Assembly (NCBI GenBank): GCA_016185425.1
Contig: JACPNQ010000024.1
Coordinates: 124,001 to 188,000, forward strand
DNA length: 64,000 bases
Source: Acidobacteriota bacterium
GTDB taxonomy: Bacteria; Acidobacteriota; Terriglobia; Bryobacterales; Bryobacteraceae
Direction of reading: 5' to 3'
A program made the position numbers and the translations under genes. Numbering within the stretch: position 1 is the first letter of the stretch; every line of letters begins with the position of its first letter. Shown piece after piece: positions 34,443 to 42,653 of this stretch. The notes under the pieces are model-generated. The model was not told the origin of the DNA. It did no database searches and saw only the letters and a program-made list of their open reading frames with translations.

Positions 34443-35633
34443 GTGAAGAAGCCTCAGAATCGAAGGAAATTCCTGGCAATCGGCGCGGGAGCCGCTACTG
34501 TCTCTTGCAAACGGACCGCGGAGAAATCGGAGTCAGGCGCACACATGCGTGCTTACGGTGAGCGTTCGCCGTATGAGACCACCGAGCGCGTAATCCGTGA
34601 GTTGACCGCCAGCCCGGGAACCGGTTCCAGCCGCACGCCGCATCAGGACCTGTTCGGGACAATCACTCCATCTGCACTGCACTTTGAGCGTCATCATTCC
34701 GGCGTCCCCGGCATCGATCCGGCCACGCATGAGCTGCTGATTCACGGCCTTGTCGACAGGCCGCTGGTGCTCACGATGGACGACGTCCGCCGGTTCCCGT
34801 CCTTCTCGCGAACCTACTTCCTGGAGTGCGGCGGAAACAGCATCGGTGAGCAGAGCGGGAATACGCAGCCGGATGTGCAGAAGAGCCATGGGTTACTGAG
34901 CTGCACGGAGTGGACAGGAGTTTCGCTCGCGCTGGTCCTTCGTGAGGTGGGACTGAAACCGGAGGCAAAGTGGATGATCGCGGAAGGCGCGGATGCGGGA
35001 AGAATGGCACGCAGCATTCCGATCGAGAAAGTTCTGGACGACGCGCTCCTGGTGTACGGACAGAACGGAGAGGCGCTACGTCCGGAACAAGGCTATCCGT
35101 TGCGGCTGCTGCTCCCCGGCTGGGAGGGAAACACAAACGTGAAATGGCTGCATCGCCTGCAATTCACGGCGGAGCCGGCGATGTCGGCGAAGGAAACGGC
35201 GTACTACACCGAGCTGGGAAAAGACGGGAAGGCGCAAATATTCACGTTTGTGATGGAGGCGCGGTCCGTGATTACGCGCCCATCCGGCGGGCAGAGGCTG
35301 GCGCCGGGAGGCGGGTTTCACGAGATCACGGGATTGGCATGGACGGGCAAGGGAAAGATCACGCGTGTCGAGGTGTCTGTCGACGGCGGGAAAGCGTGGG
35401 CCGACGCCGTGCTGCAGGAGCCCGTCCTGTCGCTCGCGGTAGCGCGGTTCCGGTTTCCCTGGATGTGGGATGGCAAACCGGCTGTTATCCAATCCCGATG
35501 CACCGACGAAACGGGATTTCTGCAGCCAACGCATGATGAGCTCATTGCCGTGAGAGGGCTGAATAGCGGCTATCATTACAACGCGATTAAGCCCTGGCAG
35601 GTGAGCGCCGACGGGAGCGTGACGCATGTGTAG
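34443..35633 (+). CDS. soxC: Sulfite dehydrogenase-type molybdoprotein (SoxC-like)
   Basis: 396 residues from a GTG. The Tat-type start NRRKFLAIGAGAATVSC indicates export of the folded molybdoenzyme. The Mo-pterin domain includes THELLIHGLVDRPLVLTMDDVRRFP and the Mo-ligating Cys in YFLECGGNSIGEQSGN (about 127); LLSCTEWTGVSLALVLREVGL and YPLRLLLPGWEGNTNVKWLHRL follow. The C-terminal dimerisation domain has ITRVEVSVDGGKAWADA and NSGYHYNAIKPWQV. It oxidises sulfite, passing electrons to a c-type cytochrome. The cytochrome gene overlaps it by eight bases. No soxXYZAB genes are present, so it may be a stand-alone sulfite-oxidising pair. Confidence 0.93.
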   Translation: MKKPQNRRKFLAIGAGAATVSCKRTAEKSESGAHMRAYGERSPYETTERVIRELTASPGTGSSRTPHQDLFGTITPSALHFERHHSGVPGIDPATHELLIHGLVDRPLVLTMDDVRRFPSFSRTYFLECGGNSIGEQSGNTQPDVQKSHGLLSCTEWTGVSLALVLREVGLKPEAKWMIAEGADAGRMARSIPIEKVLDDALLVYGQNGEALRPEQGYPLRLLLPGWEGNTNVKWLHRLQFTAEPAMSAKETAYYTELGKDGKAQIFTFVMEARSVITRPSGGQRLAPGGGFHEITGLAWTGKGKITRVEVSVDGGKAWADAVLQEPVLSLAVARFRFPWMWDGKPAVIQSRCTDETGFLQPTHDELIAVRGLNSGYHYNAIKPWQVSADGSVTHV

Positions 35634-36159
35634 GTCAATGTTGTGGTTGGTCGCCGCCTGCGTCGCATGGGCACAGCCAAAGCCGCCCGGAGCCGGACGC
35701 CCGGCGACCGCCGAAGAAATCAAGGATCGGGACATCACCGTATTTCCCGACGGGCGCGGTTTGCCGGCCGGGAAGGGAACGGCGGGCCAGGGAGAGAAAG
35801 TATACAAGTCGAAATGCGCCGTTTGCCACAACGACAAAGGGGAAGGGCGGGAGCGGCAATATCCCGCACTTGTGGGAGGTATCGGCAGCTTGGCGGCGCA
35901 GCGCCCCGTGAAGACAGTCGGCAGCTACTGGCCCTACGCGACGACGGTGTGGGACTACATCAACCGATCCATGCCCTTCGACCATCCACGCACGTTGTCC
36001 GCGGATGAGGTGTATGCGGTAACCGCGTTCGTCCTGCATCTCAACGGCATTGTGGACGCGGCGCGCGAGTTGAATGAAAGGACTCTACCCCAGGTGTTGA
36101 TGCCAAACCGCAATGGGTTTGTCCCCGACCAGCGGCCCGATGTGAAGGCGAAGCGCTAG
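35626..36159 (+). CDS. c-type cytochrome partner (SoxD-like)
   Basis: 177 residues. Signal peptide about 1-16 (SMLWLVAACVAWAQ). One heme site, KSKCAVCHNDKGEG (about 62-75), and a likely axial Met in YINRSMPFDHPRTLSADEVYAVTAFVLHLNG, the usual class I cytochrome c C-terminal signature. PNRNGFVPDQRPD closes the chain, as in SoxD. It starts within the soxC stop region (eight-base overlap), so it is the expected electron acceptor of the molybdoprotein. It is shorter than two-domain SoxD proteins. Confidence 0.92.
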   Translation: MCRSMLWLVAACVAWAQPKPPGAGRPATAEEIKDRDITVFPDGRGLPAGKGTAGQGEKVYKSKCAVCHNDKGEGRERQYPALVGGIGSLAAQRPVKTVGSYWPYATTVWDYINRSMPFDHPRTLSADEVYAVTAFVLHLNGIVDAARELNERTLPQVLMPNRNGFVPDQRPDVKAKR

Positions 36160-36193
36160 AATGGGCATTCGATGAGTCTGGAGGACACGCAAG

Positions 36194-36955
36194 GTGGCTG
36201 ACGGCATCAACCTGGACAATTACGCCGATTTACGGGACATTTCACGCAATTTCTGCGGCACGTTGGAGGCCCGGGCGAACGGGTATCTGGAGACGCTGCG
36301 GCATCTGTTTCGCCCCGCGGCGGTATTTGGAGCCTACCTGGCCGGCAGCCACAAGGATGCTCCCCGGGACGCCGCAGTGGCCATCGCGCAATTCCGGACG
36401 TTCTTTGCCGAAGCAGCCGGATCGAAGCCCATGCTTCTCGATGGCACTCTTCCCGACATTCTGGAAATCAACTTCGGGACGCCCGTCCTGAATCCGTACA
36501 CTTACACCTACGAGGTGACGACACGCACGGGGCCGAAGGCGGTGACAGTGACATCCCCGCTCCAATGGATATTGAGCTTTCCGAATTATCCGTTCAGCCG
36601 CCTGCGTGAGGTGATCGCGATGCCGAAGCGCCCCGTGGAGGAGCTGCGGGCGCTTGCCTTGCACTACGCAGTGCTGCATTTCGTGGTCATGCGCAACCCG
36701 CAGTTGCTGGGCCTGTTTGAAGCGTTGCGTTATCCCATTCAGTCGGATCGTACCAGCGAATTCGGCGGCTTCCCGTTATTGTTGCTCCGTGCGCCCGCGG
36801 GGACTGTGCGTCCGCCGGATGAGGTGATCGTCCAGGTGATCAAATATTCGGGTTCGGACGCCGTGGAGGAGATTTTGGACTACGAGCAGTGGACGAGTTT
36901 GAAGGACCCTGTGGCGGAAATGTTCCGGCCCGTTGGGGAATCGATGCAGTTGTAG
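36194..36955 (+). CDS. Hypothetical protein, unrecognised family
   Basis: 253 residues from a GTG, with GGAGG nine bases upstream. No signal peptide or membrane span; probably cytoplasmic. The sequence is a mix of helical (ISRNFCGTLEARANGYLETLRHLF) and beta segments (VLNPYTYTYEVTTRTGPKAVTVTS). HYAVLHFVVMRNPQLLGLFEALRYPIQS is the most conserved-looking stretch. I cannot assign a domain. It follows the sox-like pair by 34 bases and may be co-transcribed, but nothing in it suggests a redox role. Confidence 0.7.
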   Translation: MADGINLDNYADLRDISRNFCGTLEARANGYLETLRHLFRPAAVFGAYLAGSHKDAPRDAAVAIAQFRTFFAEAAGSKPMLLDGTLPDILEINFGTPVLNPYTYTYEVTTRTGPKAVTVTSPLQWILSFPNYPFSRLREVIAMPKRPVEELRALALHYAVLHFVVMRNPQLLGLFEALRYPIQSDRTSEFGGFPLLLLRAPAGTVRPPDEVIVQVIKYSGSDAVEEILDYEQWTSLKDPVAEMFRPVGESMQL

Positions 36956-36960
36956 GGTGC

Positions 36961-37278
36961 CTATTCGATAAGCGGATAGCCCAGCGGAGTGAGCCGGTAT
37001 TGATAGGGGCGCCCCAAGGGATCATCCGGAATATCTTGCGTGAGATAGGGACCTTTCCAGCCGGTCACGCCAATCGGCTTGCGGAGAAGTTGCAAACCCT
37101 CGGCCTCGTTGGGGAAGCGGCCGATGTCTTTGTAAAGAGAATCGAGCGCTGCATGGAATGAGCGGATCTGCTGGCGGATCGCGACAATCTTGGCCGGTGC
37201 GCGATCCGTATGCGGCGTCGCGATCGATAGGATCCAGAGTTGCACCAGCGCAAACGCCGCCAGCAGCCATCGCCACAT
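36961..37278 (-). CDS. GspG-like pseudopilin-fold protein without prepilin peptidase site
   Basis: 105 residues. The C-terminal two thirds match the major pseudopilin GspG globular domain: LYKDIGRFPNEAEGLQLL (about 48-65), GWKGPYLTQDIPDDPLGRPYQY (about 73-94). The N-terminus RWLLAAFALVQLWILSIA is a plain hydrophobic signal or anchor and lacks the G-F/E prepilin cleavage motif. It is therefore not a normal pilin subunit; it may be a soluble or anchored relative. No other type II secretion genes are nearby. Gap of five bases to the convergent gene. Confidence 0.75.
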   Translation of the reverse strand: MWRWLLAAFALVQLWILSIATPHTDRAPAKIVAIRQQIRSFHAALDSLYKDIGRFPNEAEGLQLLRKPIGVTGWKGPYLTQDIPDDPLGRPYQYRLTPLGYPLIE

Positions 37279-37323
37279 GCCCAGATGACGCCAGCGGCGC
37301 GCGAAAAGTTGATCGCCTGCGTT

Positions 37324-37620
37324 CTATCCGCCGGCAATAGCTCCTACAATGAGAAACGGCTCAGTGGCGTTAATAATGGCATCGGGCAGAACAGTATCGT
37401 GTGGCTCATGAGAGAGATCCTCCGAGCACGCGAAGAACCGGATGAACGGCCGTCGCACGCCCGTGACGTGATCGCGCATAGTACCCTGCAGCGCCGGGTA
37501 TTTCGCTTCCAGCGCGTCTAGGACGGCTCGGATAGTCACCGGACCGTTGAGGTCCAGCTCCACCTCGCCGTCCACCTTCGCGATCGTTCGCAGGTGCGCC
37601 GGAATGACGACACGGATCAT
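37324..37620 (-). CDS. MoaD/ThiS-like sulfur-carrier protein
   Basis: 98 residues of the ubiquitin-like beta-grasp fold. [21 protein letters not shown] opens the domain, [16 protein letters not shown] is the central helix, and the chain ends in IVGAIAGG with the C-terminal Gly-Gly needed for adenylation and thiocarboxylate formation. It could carry sulfur for molybdopterin or another cofactor. Its start overlaps the stop of the BNR-repeat gene (ATGA), so it belongs to the HxlR operon rather than a cofactor operon. No MoaE or ThiF is adjacent. Confidence 0.88.
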   Translation of the reverse strand: MIRVVIPAHLRTIAKVDGEVELDLNGPVTIRAVLDALEAKYPALQGTMRDHVTGVRRPFIRFFACSEDLSHEPHDTVLPDAIINATEPFLIVGAIAGG

Positions 37621-38732
37621 GCGATCGTCTGTACCTCAACGGACAAAACAGAGGGCAGGTCGCGCGCAATTGCCGTCCAGGTGTCTCCGCTGTCGGCCGA
37701 CGCATAGACCTGGCCGCCAGTCGTGCCGAAATAGATGCCGCATGAATCGAGCGAATCCGCCGACATCGCATCGCGCAGGATGTTCACGTAGCAGTCACTC
37801 TGCGGTAGCCCCTTCGTTAATGCTTCCCATTCGTTGCCGCCCGTGCGGCTCCGGTAGACGCGCAGTTGCCCATCCGGCGGAAAGTGCAATGAGTCGCTCT
37901 TGATGGGGACAACGTAAATGGTTTCCGGCTCGTGCGCATGCACTTGAATGGGGAATCCGAAGTCGGTGGGGAGATTTCCGCTCACTTCCACCCAGGAGTC
38001 GCCCGCATCGTCGCTGCGCATTACGTCCCAGTGCTTCTGCATAAATAGCGTGTTCGGCCGCGACGGATGCATCGCGATGCGGTGTACGCAATGGCCGACT
38101 TCGGCCTTCGGATCGGGAATGTATTCGGAGCGAAGTCCCTGATTGATCGGCTTCCACGTCGCGCCGCCGTCGTCGGTGCGGAATGCCCCCGCGGCGGAGA
38201 TGGCGATGAAGATGCGGTCGTGGTTCGTTGGGTCGATAAGGATCGTGTGCAGGCACATCCCGCCCGCGCCCGGCTGCCACTTGGGCCCCGTGCCGTGCTC
38301 GCGCAGGCCCTGCAACTCCTTCCAATTCTGCCCGCCGTCCGTCGTTTTGAAGATGGCCGCATCTTCAACGCCCGCGTAAACCGTATCGGCATCCGACAGC
38401 GATGGCTCCAAATGCCAGACGCGTTTGAATTCCCAGGGATGCGGCGTACCGTCGTACCACTGGTGCGTGCCGGGTACGCCCTCGTAGGTGAACTTGTTGC
38501 CAACCGTCTCCCAGGTCTGGCCGCCATCGTTGGAGCGCTGCATCATCTGCCCATGCCACCCGGTGGACTGCGACACATAGATACGGTTGGGATCGACGGG
38601 AGACCCCTTCATGTGGTAGATTTCCCACCCGCCGAAGTGAGGACCGTTGATGCTCCAATTTTGCCGCTTGCCGTCCGACTCCAGGATGAATGCGCCCTTC
38701 TTTGTCCCGACCAGAACTCGCACTTTGCTCAT
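37617..38732 (-). CDS. BNR/sialidase-like beta-propeller protein
   Basis: 371 residues of repeated Asp-box strands: [14 protein letters not shown] (about 67), [14 protein letters not shown] (about 128), [14 protein letters not shown] (about 186), [14 protein letters not shown] (about 239) and [15 protein letters not shown] (about 343). The spacing suggests a propeller of the VPS10/YCF48 kind. No signal peptide and no recognisable sialidase catalytic residues, so it is probably a cytoplasmic scaffold or a non-catalytic relative of exo-sialidases. Middle gene of the HxlR-BNR-MoaD operon, joined on both sides by four-base ATGA overlaps. Proteins of this type with a MoaD/ThiS partner recur in soil bacteria, function unknown. 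Confidence 0.87.
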   Translation of the reverse strand: MSKVRVLVGTKKGAFILESDGKRQNWSINGPHFGGWEIYHMKGSPVDPNRIYVSQSTGWHGQMMQRSNDGGQTWETVGNKFTYEGVPGTHQWYDGTPHPWEFKRVWHLEPSLSDADTVYAGVEDAAIFKTTDGGQNWKELQGLREHGTGPKWQPGAGGMCLHTILIDPTNHDRIFIAISAAGAFRTDDGGATWKPINQGLRSEYIPDPKAEVGHCVHRIAMHPSRPNTLFMQKHWDVMRSDDAGDSWVEVSGNLPTDFGFPIQVHAHEPETIYVVPIKSDSLHFPPDGQLRVYRSRTGGNEWEALTKGLPQSDCYVNILRDAMSADSLDSCGIYFGTTGGQVYASADSGDTWTAIARDLPSVLSVEVQTIA

Positions 38733-39202
38733 TGCTGTTTTTCTCCGTTTGTAGATTGAACTGCCGTTTGAAACCTGGGGAGCAGCGGGGTGCGGTCCCT
38801 GGCCTCCCAGCGCCGCCGCGTTTCGGCGAGCACGGTGTCCCGGTTCTGCGCAAGATTTTCAACCAGGGCGCAAGGCGCGGCGGTATTTTCGTGGCGTGCC
38901 GACCAGATCAAAAGATCCAGCAAGACAGGGGCCAACTCAATCCCCTTTTCCGTCAACCGGTAGTGGATGCCCCGGCCATCGTCTGCCGCACTCTCCGCAT
39001 CAATGATCCCCGATGATTTCAGTCTTTGAAGGCGATCCGCCAGGATGTTTGTGGCAATCCCTTCACCCGATTGTTGAAACTCCTTGAATGTCCGATACCC
39101 TCGCACCATGAGATCGCGGACGATCAACAACGACCATCGATCGCCAAGGATTTCGAGAGCAACGCTCACCGGACAGTCGGACCGGCGTTTTCGATCAGAC
39201 AC
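38729..39202 (-). CDS. HxlR-family transcriptional regulator
   Basis: 157 residues from a GTG at 39202. I chose it over an upstream TTG at 39238 because the upstream part contains the promoter and palindrome, and because HxlR proteins normally begin just before the Cys motif. [26 protein letters not shown] is the signature start of the winged helix with the redox-type Cys. [26 protein letters not shown] is the recognition region, and [24 protein letters not shown] the dimerisation helix. It would respond to electrophiles or oxidants through the N-terminal Cys and control its own operon. Confidence 0.9.
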   Translation of the reverse strand: MSDRKRRSDCPVSVALEILGDRWSLLIVRDLMVRGYRTFKEFQQSGEGIATNILADRLQRLKSSGIIDAESAADDGRGIHYRLTEKGIELAPVLLDLLIWSARHENTAAPCALVENLAQNRDTVLAETRRRWEARDRTPLLPRFQTAVQSTNGEKQQ

Positions 39203-39209
39203 TTCAGAC

Positions 39210-39239
39210 AGCCTAGTCCAATCGCTTGCAATGTGCAAG
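39210..39239 (-). promoter_or_regulatory. Promoter with HxlR-type operator palindrome
   Basis: -35 TTGCAC (39238-39233) and -10 TAGGCT (39215-39210) are spaced by exactly 17 bases. The GTG start lies seven bases after the -10 box. A perfect inverted repeat CTTGCA-ATG-TGCAAG (39225-39239) covers the -35 box, the expected place for an autorepressor. The layout favours negative autoregulation by the HxlR protein. Confidence 0.6.
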
Positions 39240-39279
39240 TGACTTTGTGATGAACCGCATGGTCGAGTTGACGAGGCGG

Positions 39280-40884
39280 CTATTTCGCTTGGCGAATGCG
39301 CTCGTCACGCGGCGCGACGATACTTGCAGACTTCGCGGCGTAGCCGTACAGGGCCATTGTCAGAGGAATTTCCGTGCTGCGATAGTCCAGCCGCCGGAAT
39401 CTGCCGGCCAGCAACATGGACTGCCGCTCGACCACCTGTCCCTCCAGCGCCACCGTATAGACTCTTTCCGGATCGAGCGAGGTCGCAATGATCTTGTGGC
39501 CGTCGGATTGGTTCGGATCGAATGCGTAACTCATGCCGGAGACTTGTACCAGGCGGCTGGCCCCGGGAGAGTCGACGCGTAGTGGCTGGTCTTTTTTGGG
39601 GTGCGGAACGTTGTCGTCGAGGATCTGCGCGATCGCATGGCCCGTTAGTTGCACTGTGACCAGATACTGGTCGAACGGCCGGGAGCATTGGAGGAGATCG
39701 ACGATATCGACCGTACCTTCGGGGATCGGCAAGCCACGATAAGCCCATCCTCCGTAGAGAGCGATGTCGGCCTTCGCCGCGGCGCGCATCGCATCGGCGA
39801 TCCATGTGCCGAGCGGCTTTTGCGTACCCATCATGTCGAGAGTGTGCGGCGCCCGGCCAACCGGATGATTGCGCCAGGAGATGGCCCGTGGCTCGATCGG
39901 CTCCAGCGCGGCCGTCCATCCGGCGGTGATGCGGAGCTGGCGATCGAGAGGGATGGGCGCGCTCCAGATGAGATTGCCGTTGACGGCGATGGGAACGGCC
40001 TTGGTGGTGTCAAGGAATGTCGAGTCGGGAATGAACGTCAACTCGGCCACGTTGTCGAGTGCGAGGTTGACGCGGTTGCCACCGTTTGCGTCGGCTTGGA
40101 TCGTGGCGATGCGGCCCGGCTCGGAGAACACGGTGAGGCACGTCCAGAACGCGCAGCCGTGCATCGGCGTGTCAGCCTCGAACACGTACCGGCGCGGATG
40201 CGGATCCCGCCTGTGTTTGCCAAGCCACGCGAATACCTTGTCGAAGTCCTTGACAGGCCCATTGTGCCCTTCGCCGGGGAGCGATTCGAAAACGGTGTTT
40301 GCGCCAAATTTGCGCATTCGCTCGACTCCCACGGCCACGCCGCGATGATAAAACTCCTCGTCATTGGCCCCGCCGATCCAAAGCGTCGGAAGCGCTGCCA
40401 GATTGCGGGCGAGCCAGGGAAAGCTGTAGGCCGCCGCAAGCGGAGCGGCCGCCGCGAAGAGGTCGGGATGGCGCATGGCCAGATACGCCGCGCCCGTTCC
40501 GCCCATCGAGTGGCCGGTCAGATAGATTCGCTCGGGGTCGATCGGGTACTTCCGTCTGACTTCTTCCAGCACCCGCAGCACATCATGCTCACCCGATCCC
40601 CGATATTCAGTGATTCCGCGGCCGAGCGGACTGACGACGAGGAAGCCGTGTCTGTCCGCGGCTGCCTTCAGGCTGACGTGTTGATAGGGAGGAGCGTCGA
40701 AGAGAGTGTTTTCATCGCCGCCGGTTCCATGCATGGCGATGACCAGCGGTGCGGGAGCCGGGTGTTTGGGAGGGATGTAGAGCCGGTACGGCTGGGGAGT
40801 ATTGTCGATCTCGGAGGTGTAGCTGAGGCGAAGATCTTGTGCCGCGGCGCAGATGGCCGCGAGGAGAAAGGCGAGTCGGACCAT
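39280..40884 (-). CDS. Exported esterase fused to 5'-nucleotidase C-terminal domain
   Basis: 534 residues. Signal peptide about 1-16 (RLAFLLAAICAAAQ). An alpha/beta-hydrolase covers about 17-235: oxyanion region LVIAMHGTGGDE, nucleophile in IYLTGHSMGGTGAAY (about 126), Asp in WIGGANDEEFYH (about 176) and His in ESLPGEGHNGPVKDF (about 208). A middle beta-sandwich (about 240-350) is followed by a segment matching the 5'-nucleotidase C-terminal domain: LGTWIADAMRAAAKADIALYG, PEGTVDIVDLLQCSRPFDQY and VTVQLTGHAIAQILDDN. The metal-binding N-terminal phosphatase domain of true nucleotidases is absent. A fused arrangement of this kind is unusual. TACGCT lies six bases before the ATG. Confidence 0.8.
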   Translation of the reverse strand: MVRLAFLLAAICAAAQDLRLSYTSEIDNTPQPYRLYIPPKHPAPAPLVIAMHGTGGDENTLFDAPPYQHVSLKAAADRHGFLVVSPLGRGITEYRGSGEHDVLRVLEEVRRKYPIDPERIYLTGHSMGGTGAAYLAMRHPDLFAAAAPLAAAYSFPWLARNLAALPTLWIGGANDEEFYHRGVAVGVERMRKFGANTVFESLPGEGHNGPVKDFDKVFAWLGKHRRDPHPRRYVFEADTPMHGCAFWTCLTVFSEPGRIATIQADANGGNRVNLALDNVAELTFIPDSTFLDTTKAVPIAVNGNLIWSAPIPLDRQLRITAGWTAALEPIEPRAISWRNHPVGRAPHTLDMMGTQKPLGTWIADAMRAAAKADIALYGGWAYRGLPIPEGTVDIVDLLQCSRPFDQYLVTVQLTGHAIAQILDDNVPHPKKDQPLRVDSPGASRLVQVSGMSYAFDPNQSDGHKIIATSLDPERVYTVALEGQVVERQSMLLAGRFRRLDYRSTEIPLTMALYGYAAKSASIVAPRDERIRQAK

Positions 40885-40920
40885 GTGGTGAGCGTACCCG
40901 ATTCAGGCATCGGCCGCTAT

Positions 40921-40956
40921 AAAAAAATGGGAGGCGACTTACCTACATCGCCTCCC
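40921..40956 (-). terminator. Intrinsic terminator after a PEP-CTERM gene
   Basis: On the minus strand GGGAGGCGA and TCGCCTCCC form a perfect nine-pair stem with a ten-base loop, followed by A then seven T. It lies 12 bases after the stop of the PEP-CTERM gene and also reads back into the 3' flank of the esterase promoter. Confidence 0.9.
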
Positions 40957-40968
40957 GTGGAGGAGGAG

Positions 40969-41664
40969 TTACTTGCGGCGGCGGGAGCCGAGCGCGATGC
41001 ATGCCAGACCAAGAGACATGAGCGCGTAGGTGGAGGGCTCCGGAACGCCGGGATCGTTGGGGGGCGTGACGACGTCGCCGCTGGCCGAGCCTGGGGGGCT
41101 GCAGGGAGAGCCCGCAATGCAAGTCACGCTCTGATAACGGAGATGCAGGTTGTCCAGAGTAATGCTGGACCCAACTGGCGCTGCGAAGTTCAACGTCGCC
41201 GTGCCACTGCCGGATGCGCCCTTCGCAAGAGCGTTATCGCCTGCACCGCCGGGACAACTGGCAAGCGTGAGACAAACTTCCACACTGCCGATTCCGTTTG
41301 GCTGATTCGCATTCAATACAATGCCAGTGAAAACGCCGGTCACCGACCCGCTATTTACGACGCCGTTGGTGACATCAAATACAAAGTTCGTGATGCGGCT
41401 CGTGAGGATCTCCGCGCCGGATGTATTGCTGACCGCATAGTTGAAGGTAACTTGGGACCCGGATAGCAGGAAGTTGGAGAGGGTGACCTGCCCACTGAGC
41501 CCTGGAATGTTAATCAGGCTATTGTTGAAGATTTCGTAGCCGTTAAAGTTTAGCGTCACACTGGAGCCGTTGCCGACAGCAATCGGTGCGGCAGTGGCTG
41601 GAACACCTATAAAAAGGGCGATAGCTAAGAGACCGCCGAGTAGAGGGAACTTCGTCTTGGTCAT
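40969..41664 (-). CDS. PEP-CTERM exported protein 1
   Basis: 231 residues. Signal peptide about 1-26 (FPLLGGLLAIALFIGVPATA). A beta-rich Ser/Thr/Asn-rich body (VTLNFNGYEIFNNSLINIPG; NVVDVTN-like strands) is followed by the sorting tail GVPEPSTYALMSLGLACIALG and a basic RRRK end: the PEP motif, a membrane span and an Arg cluster. Such tails are cut by exosortase, with export linked to exopolysaccharide. The exosortase is not in the window; the EPS unit at 2.4-5.7 kb may belong to the same pathway. Four cysteines form likely disulfides. Followed by a strong terminator. Confidence 0.9.
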   Translation of the reverse strand: MTKTKFPLLGGLLAIALFIGVPATAAPIAVGNGSSVTLNFNGYEIFNNSLINIPGLSGQVTLSNFLLSGSQVTFNYAVSNTSGAEILTSRITNFVFDVTNGVVNSGSVTGVFTGIVLNANQPNGIGSVEVCLTLASCPGGAGDNALAKGASGSGTATLNFAAPVGSSITLDNLHLRYQSVTCIAGSPCSPPGSASGDVVTPPNDPGVPEPSTYALMSLGLACIALGSRRRK

Positions 41665-41701
41665 GGAAATAGCATCGCGTTTAGGCCTGTATGCTCCGCC
41701 C

Positions 41702-41771
41702 GTACTCAGGTCACTATCTTTCAGGGCCTCAGTACTGTGAGCTCTTTCGATCTGGTCTGTTACCGAGGTAC
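41702..41771 (-). promoter_or_regulatory. Three GTAC-containing boxes upstream of PEP-CTERM 1
   Basis: GTAC occurs at 41702-41705, 41732-41735 (in CAGTACTG, a perfect palindrome) and 41768-41771 (in TTACCGAGGTACTAA, an imperfect inverted repeat). The boxes are spaced 30 and 36 bases apart and lie 38-107 bases upstream of the ATG at 41664. They look like repeated operator sites. Confidence 0.4.
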
Positions 41772-41802
41772 TAAGATGTCGCGTGCGGGAACATATATCA
41801 GA

Positions 41803-41850
41803 CCGTGCGGGCTAATCGTCATGCAGATCGTGCCACCGGCATAGCGCGAA
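41803..41850 (-). pseudogene. Fragment of a duplicated small membrane protein gene
   Basis: These 48 bases align, with two short gaps, to 43166-43212 inside the membrane protein gene at 43090-43353. In the minus-strand frame both encode a nearly identical segment: FALCRWHDLHDD here, FAICWWHDLHDD there. Upstream and downstream the similarity fades, so only a decayed piece of the gene remains. The fragment lies next to PEP-CTERM 1 while the intact gene lies next to PEP-CTERM 2. Confidence 0.6.
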
Positions 41851-41969
41851 GTGACCGATCACCGGCGCCACGCCACGATCCTCTACGGTGGCCCTGCACG
41901 ATGGCGAAAGGACATGCCTGCAAACACCGAGGCTCCCCGCCGGCCTCCACGCTTTCAGGTCTGAAAGGC

Positions 41970-41994
41970 GGCGCAGGAAGGCGATTCCTGCGCC
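41970..41994 (-). terminator. Stem-loop after PEP-CTERM 2
   Basis: GGCGCAGGAA (41970-41979) pairs perfectly with TTCCTGCGCC (41985-41994), a ten-pair stem with a five-base loop, 38 bases after the stop of the PEP-CTERM 2 gene. A second perfect repeat, CTTTCAG-GT-CTGAAAG (41952-41967), follows on the minus strand. The T-tract is weak. Confidence 0.6.
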
Positions 41995-42032
41995 ATTGCT
42001 TTTCATTCATTGCCGATGAGACGAACGCGAGA

Positions 42033-42653
42033 TTAGCTCCGCTTGCGGCGAACCAGGCCCATTCCGATTAAGCTGCCACTGATCAAAAGCCAGGTGGAGG
42101 GTTCAGGAACGCCCGTCGTCCCGGCTTGACCGATCACGAACAGGTTCTCGGTCCCATCGTTGGCGTCGTTGAAGACGAAATGAAACTGGATCGTATCGCC
42201 GGATGCGAAAGACGAGAAGTTGCCGAGCAAGAAGTCGGCATATCCATTCCCGTTGTTGCCCGCAGGCACGTTTCCGGTAGACCCGGTAAACGTGTCGACA
42301 ACGGAACCGTTCTTGATCATTTGGAATAAGGTCAGCGTCTGCGCGGGTTGGCCACTCGCTTGATTGATGTCGAGGCCGATCCGAAGCGGATTGCCTGCGC
42401 CAATAAGCGCGAAGATCTGTGCGCCCGTGTAGATCGGGGACAATGAGTCATATCCAGTGAGCGCACCGCCGGTCGGTAATGCGGTATCGGACCATCCGGC
42501 GGGCGGGGCGGTACAGGATGGATTTGAGAAGATGCAAGGGCTTTGCACCGTTTGCTGATATAAGTTGCCGTCGACTTGAGTCAAGGTGATAGCGTTTCCA
42601 AACGCCACCGTTGTGCCAAACGCAACGACTGCGGCAATGACAAAGATTTTCAT
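42033..42653 (-). CDS. PEP-CTERM exported protein 2
   Basis: 206 residues from the ATG at 42653 (AGGAG about ten bases upstream); the frame is open further up, but the signal peptide MKIFVIAAVVAFGTTVAFG fixes the start. The body is a beta-rich domain with PIYTGAQIFALIGAGNPLRIG and FASGDTIQFHFVFND. The tail GVPEPSTWLLISGSLIGMG plus VRRKRS is a complete PEP-CTERM sorting signal. Two cysteines near 50-58 may pair. Different sequence from PEP-CTERM 1 outside the tail. Both genes have GTAC-rich upstream DNA and 3' stem-loops. Confidence 0.88.
   Translation of the reverse strand: MKIFVIAAVVAFGTTVAFGNAITLTQVDGNLYQQTVQSPCIFSNPSCTAPPAGWSDTALPTGGALTGYDSLSPIYTGAQIFALIGAGNPLRIGLDINQASGQPAQTLTLFQMIKNGSVVDTFTGSTGNVPAGNNGNGYADFLLGNFSSFASGDTIQFHFVFNDANDGTENLFVIGQAGTTGVPEPSTWLLISGSLIGMGLVRRKRS

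Noticed and set aside
39649..41466. A 605-codon open frame on the plus strand
   Set aside because: Antisense to the esterase fusion and PEP-CTERM 1, both well supported, and it has no recognisable fold.
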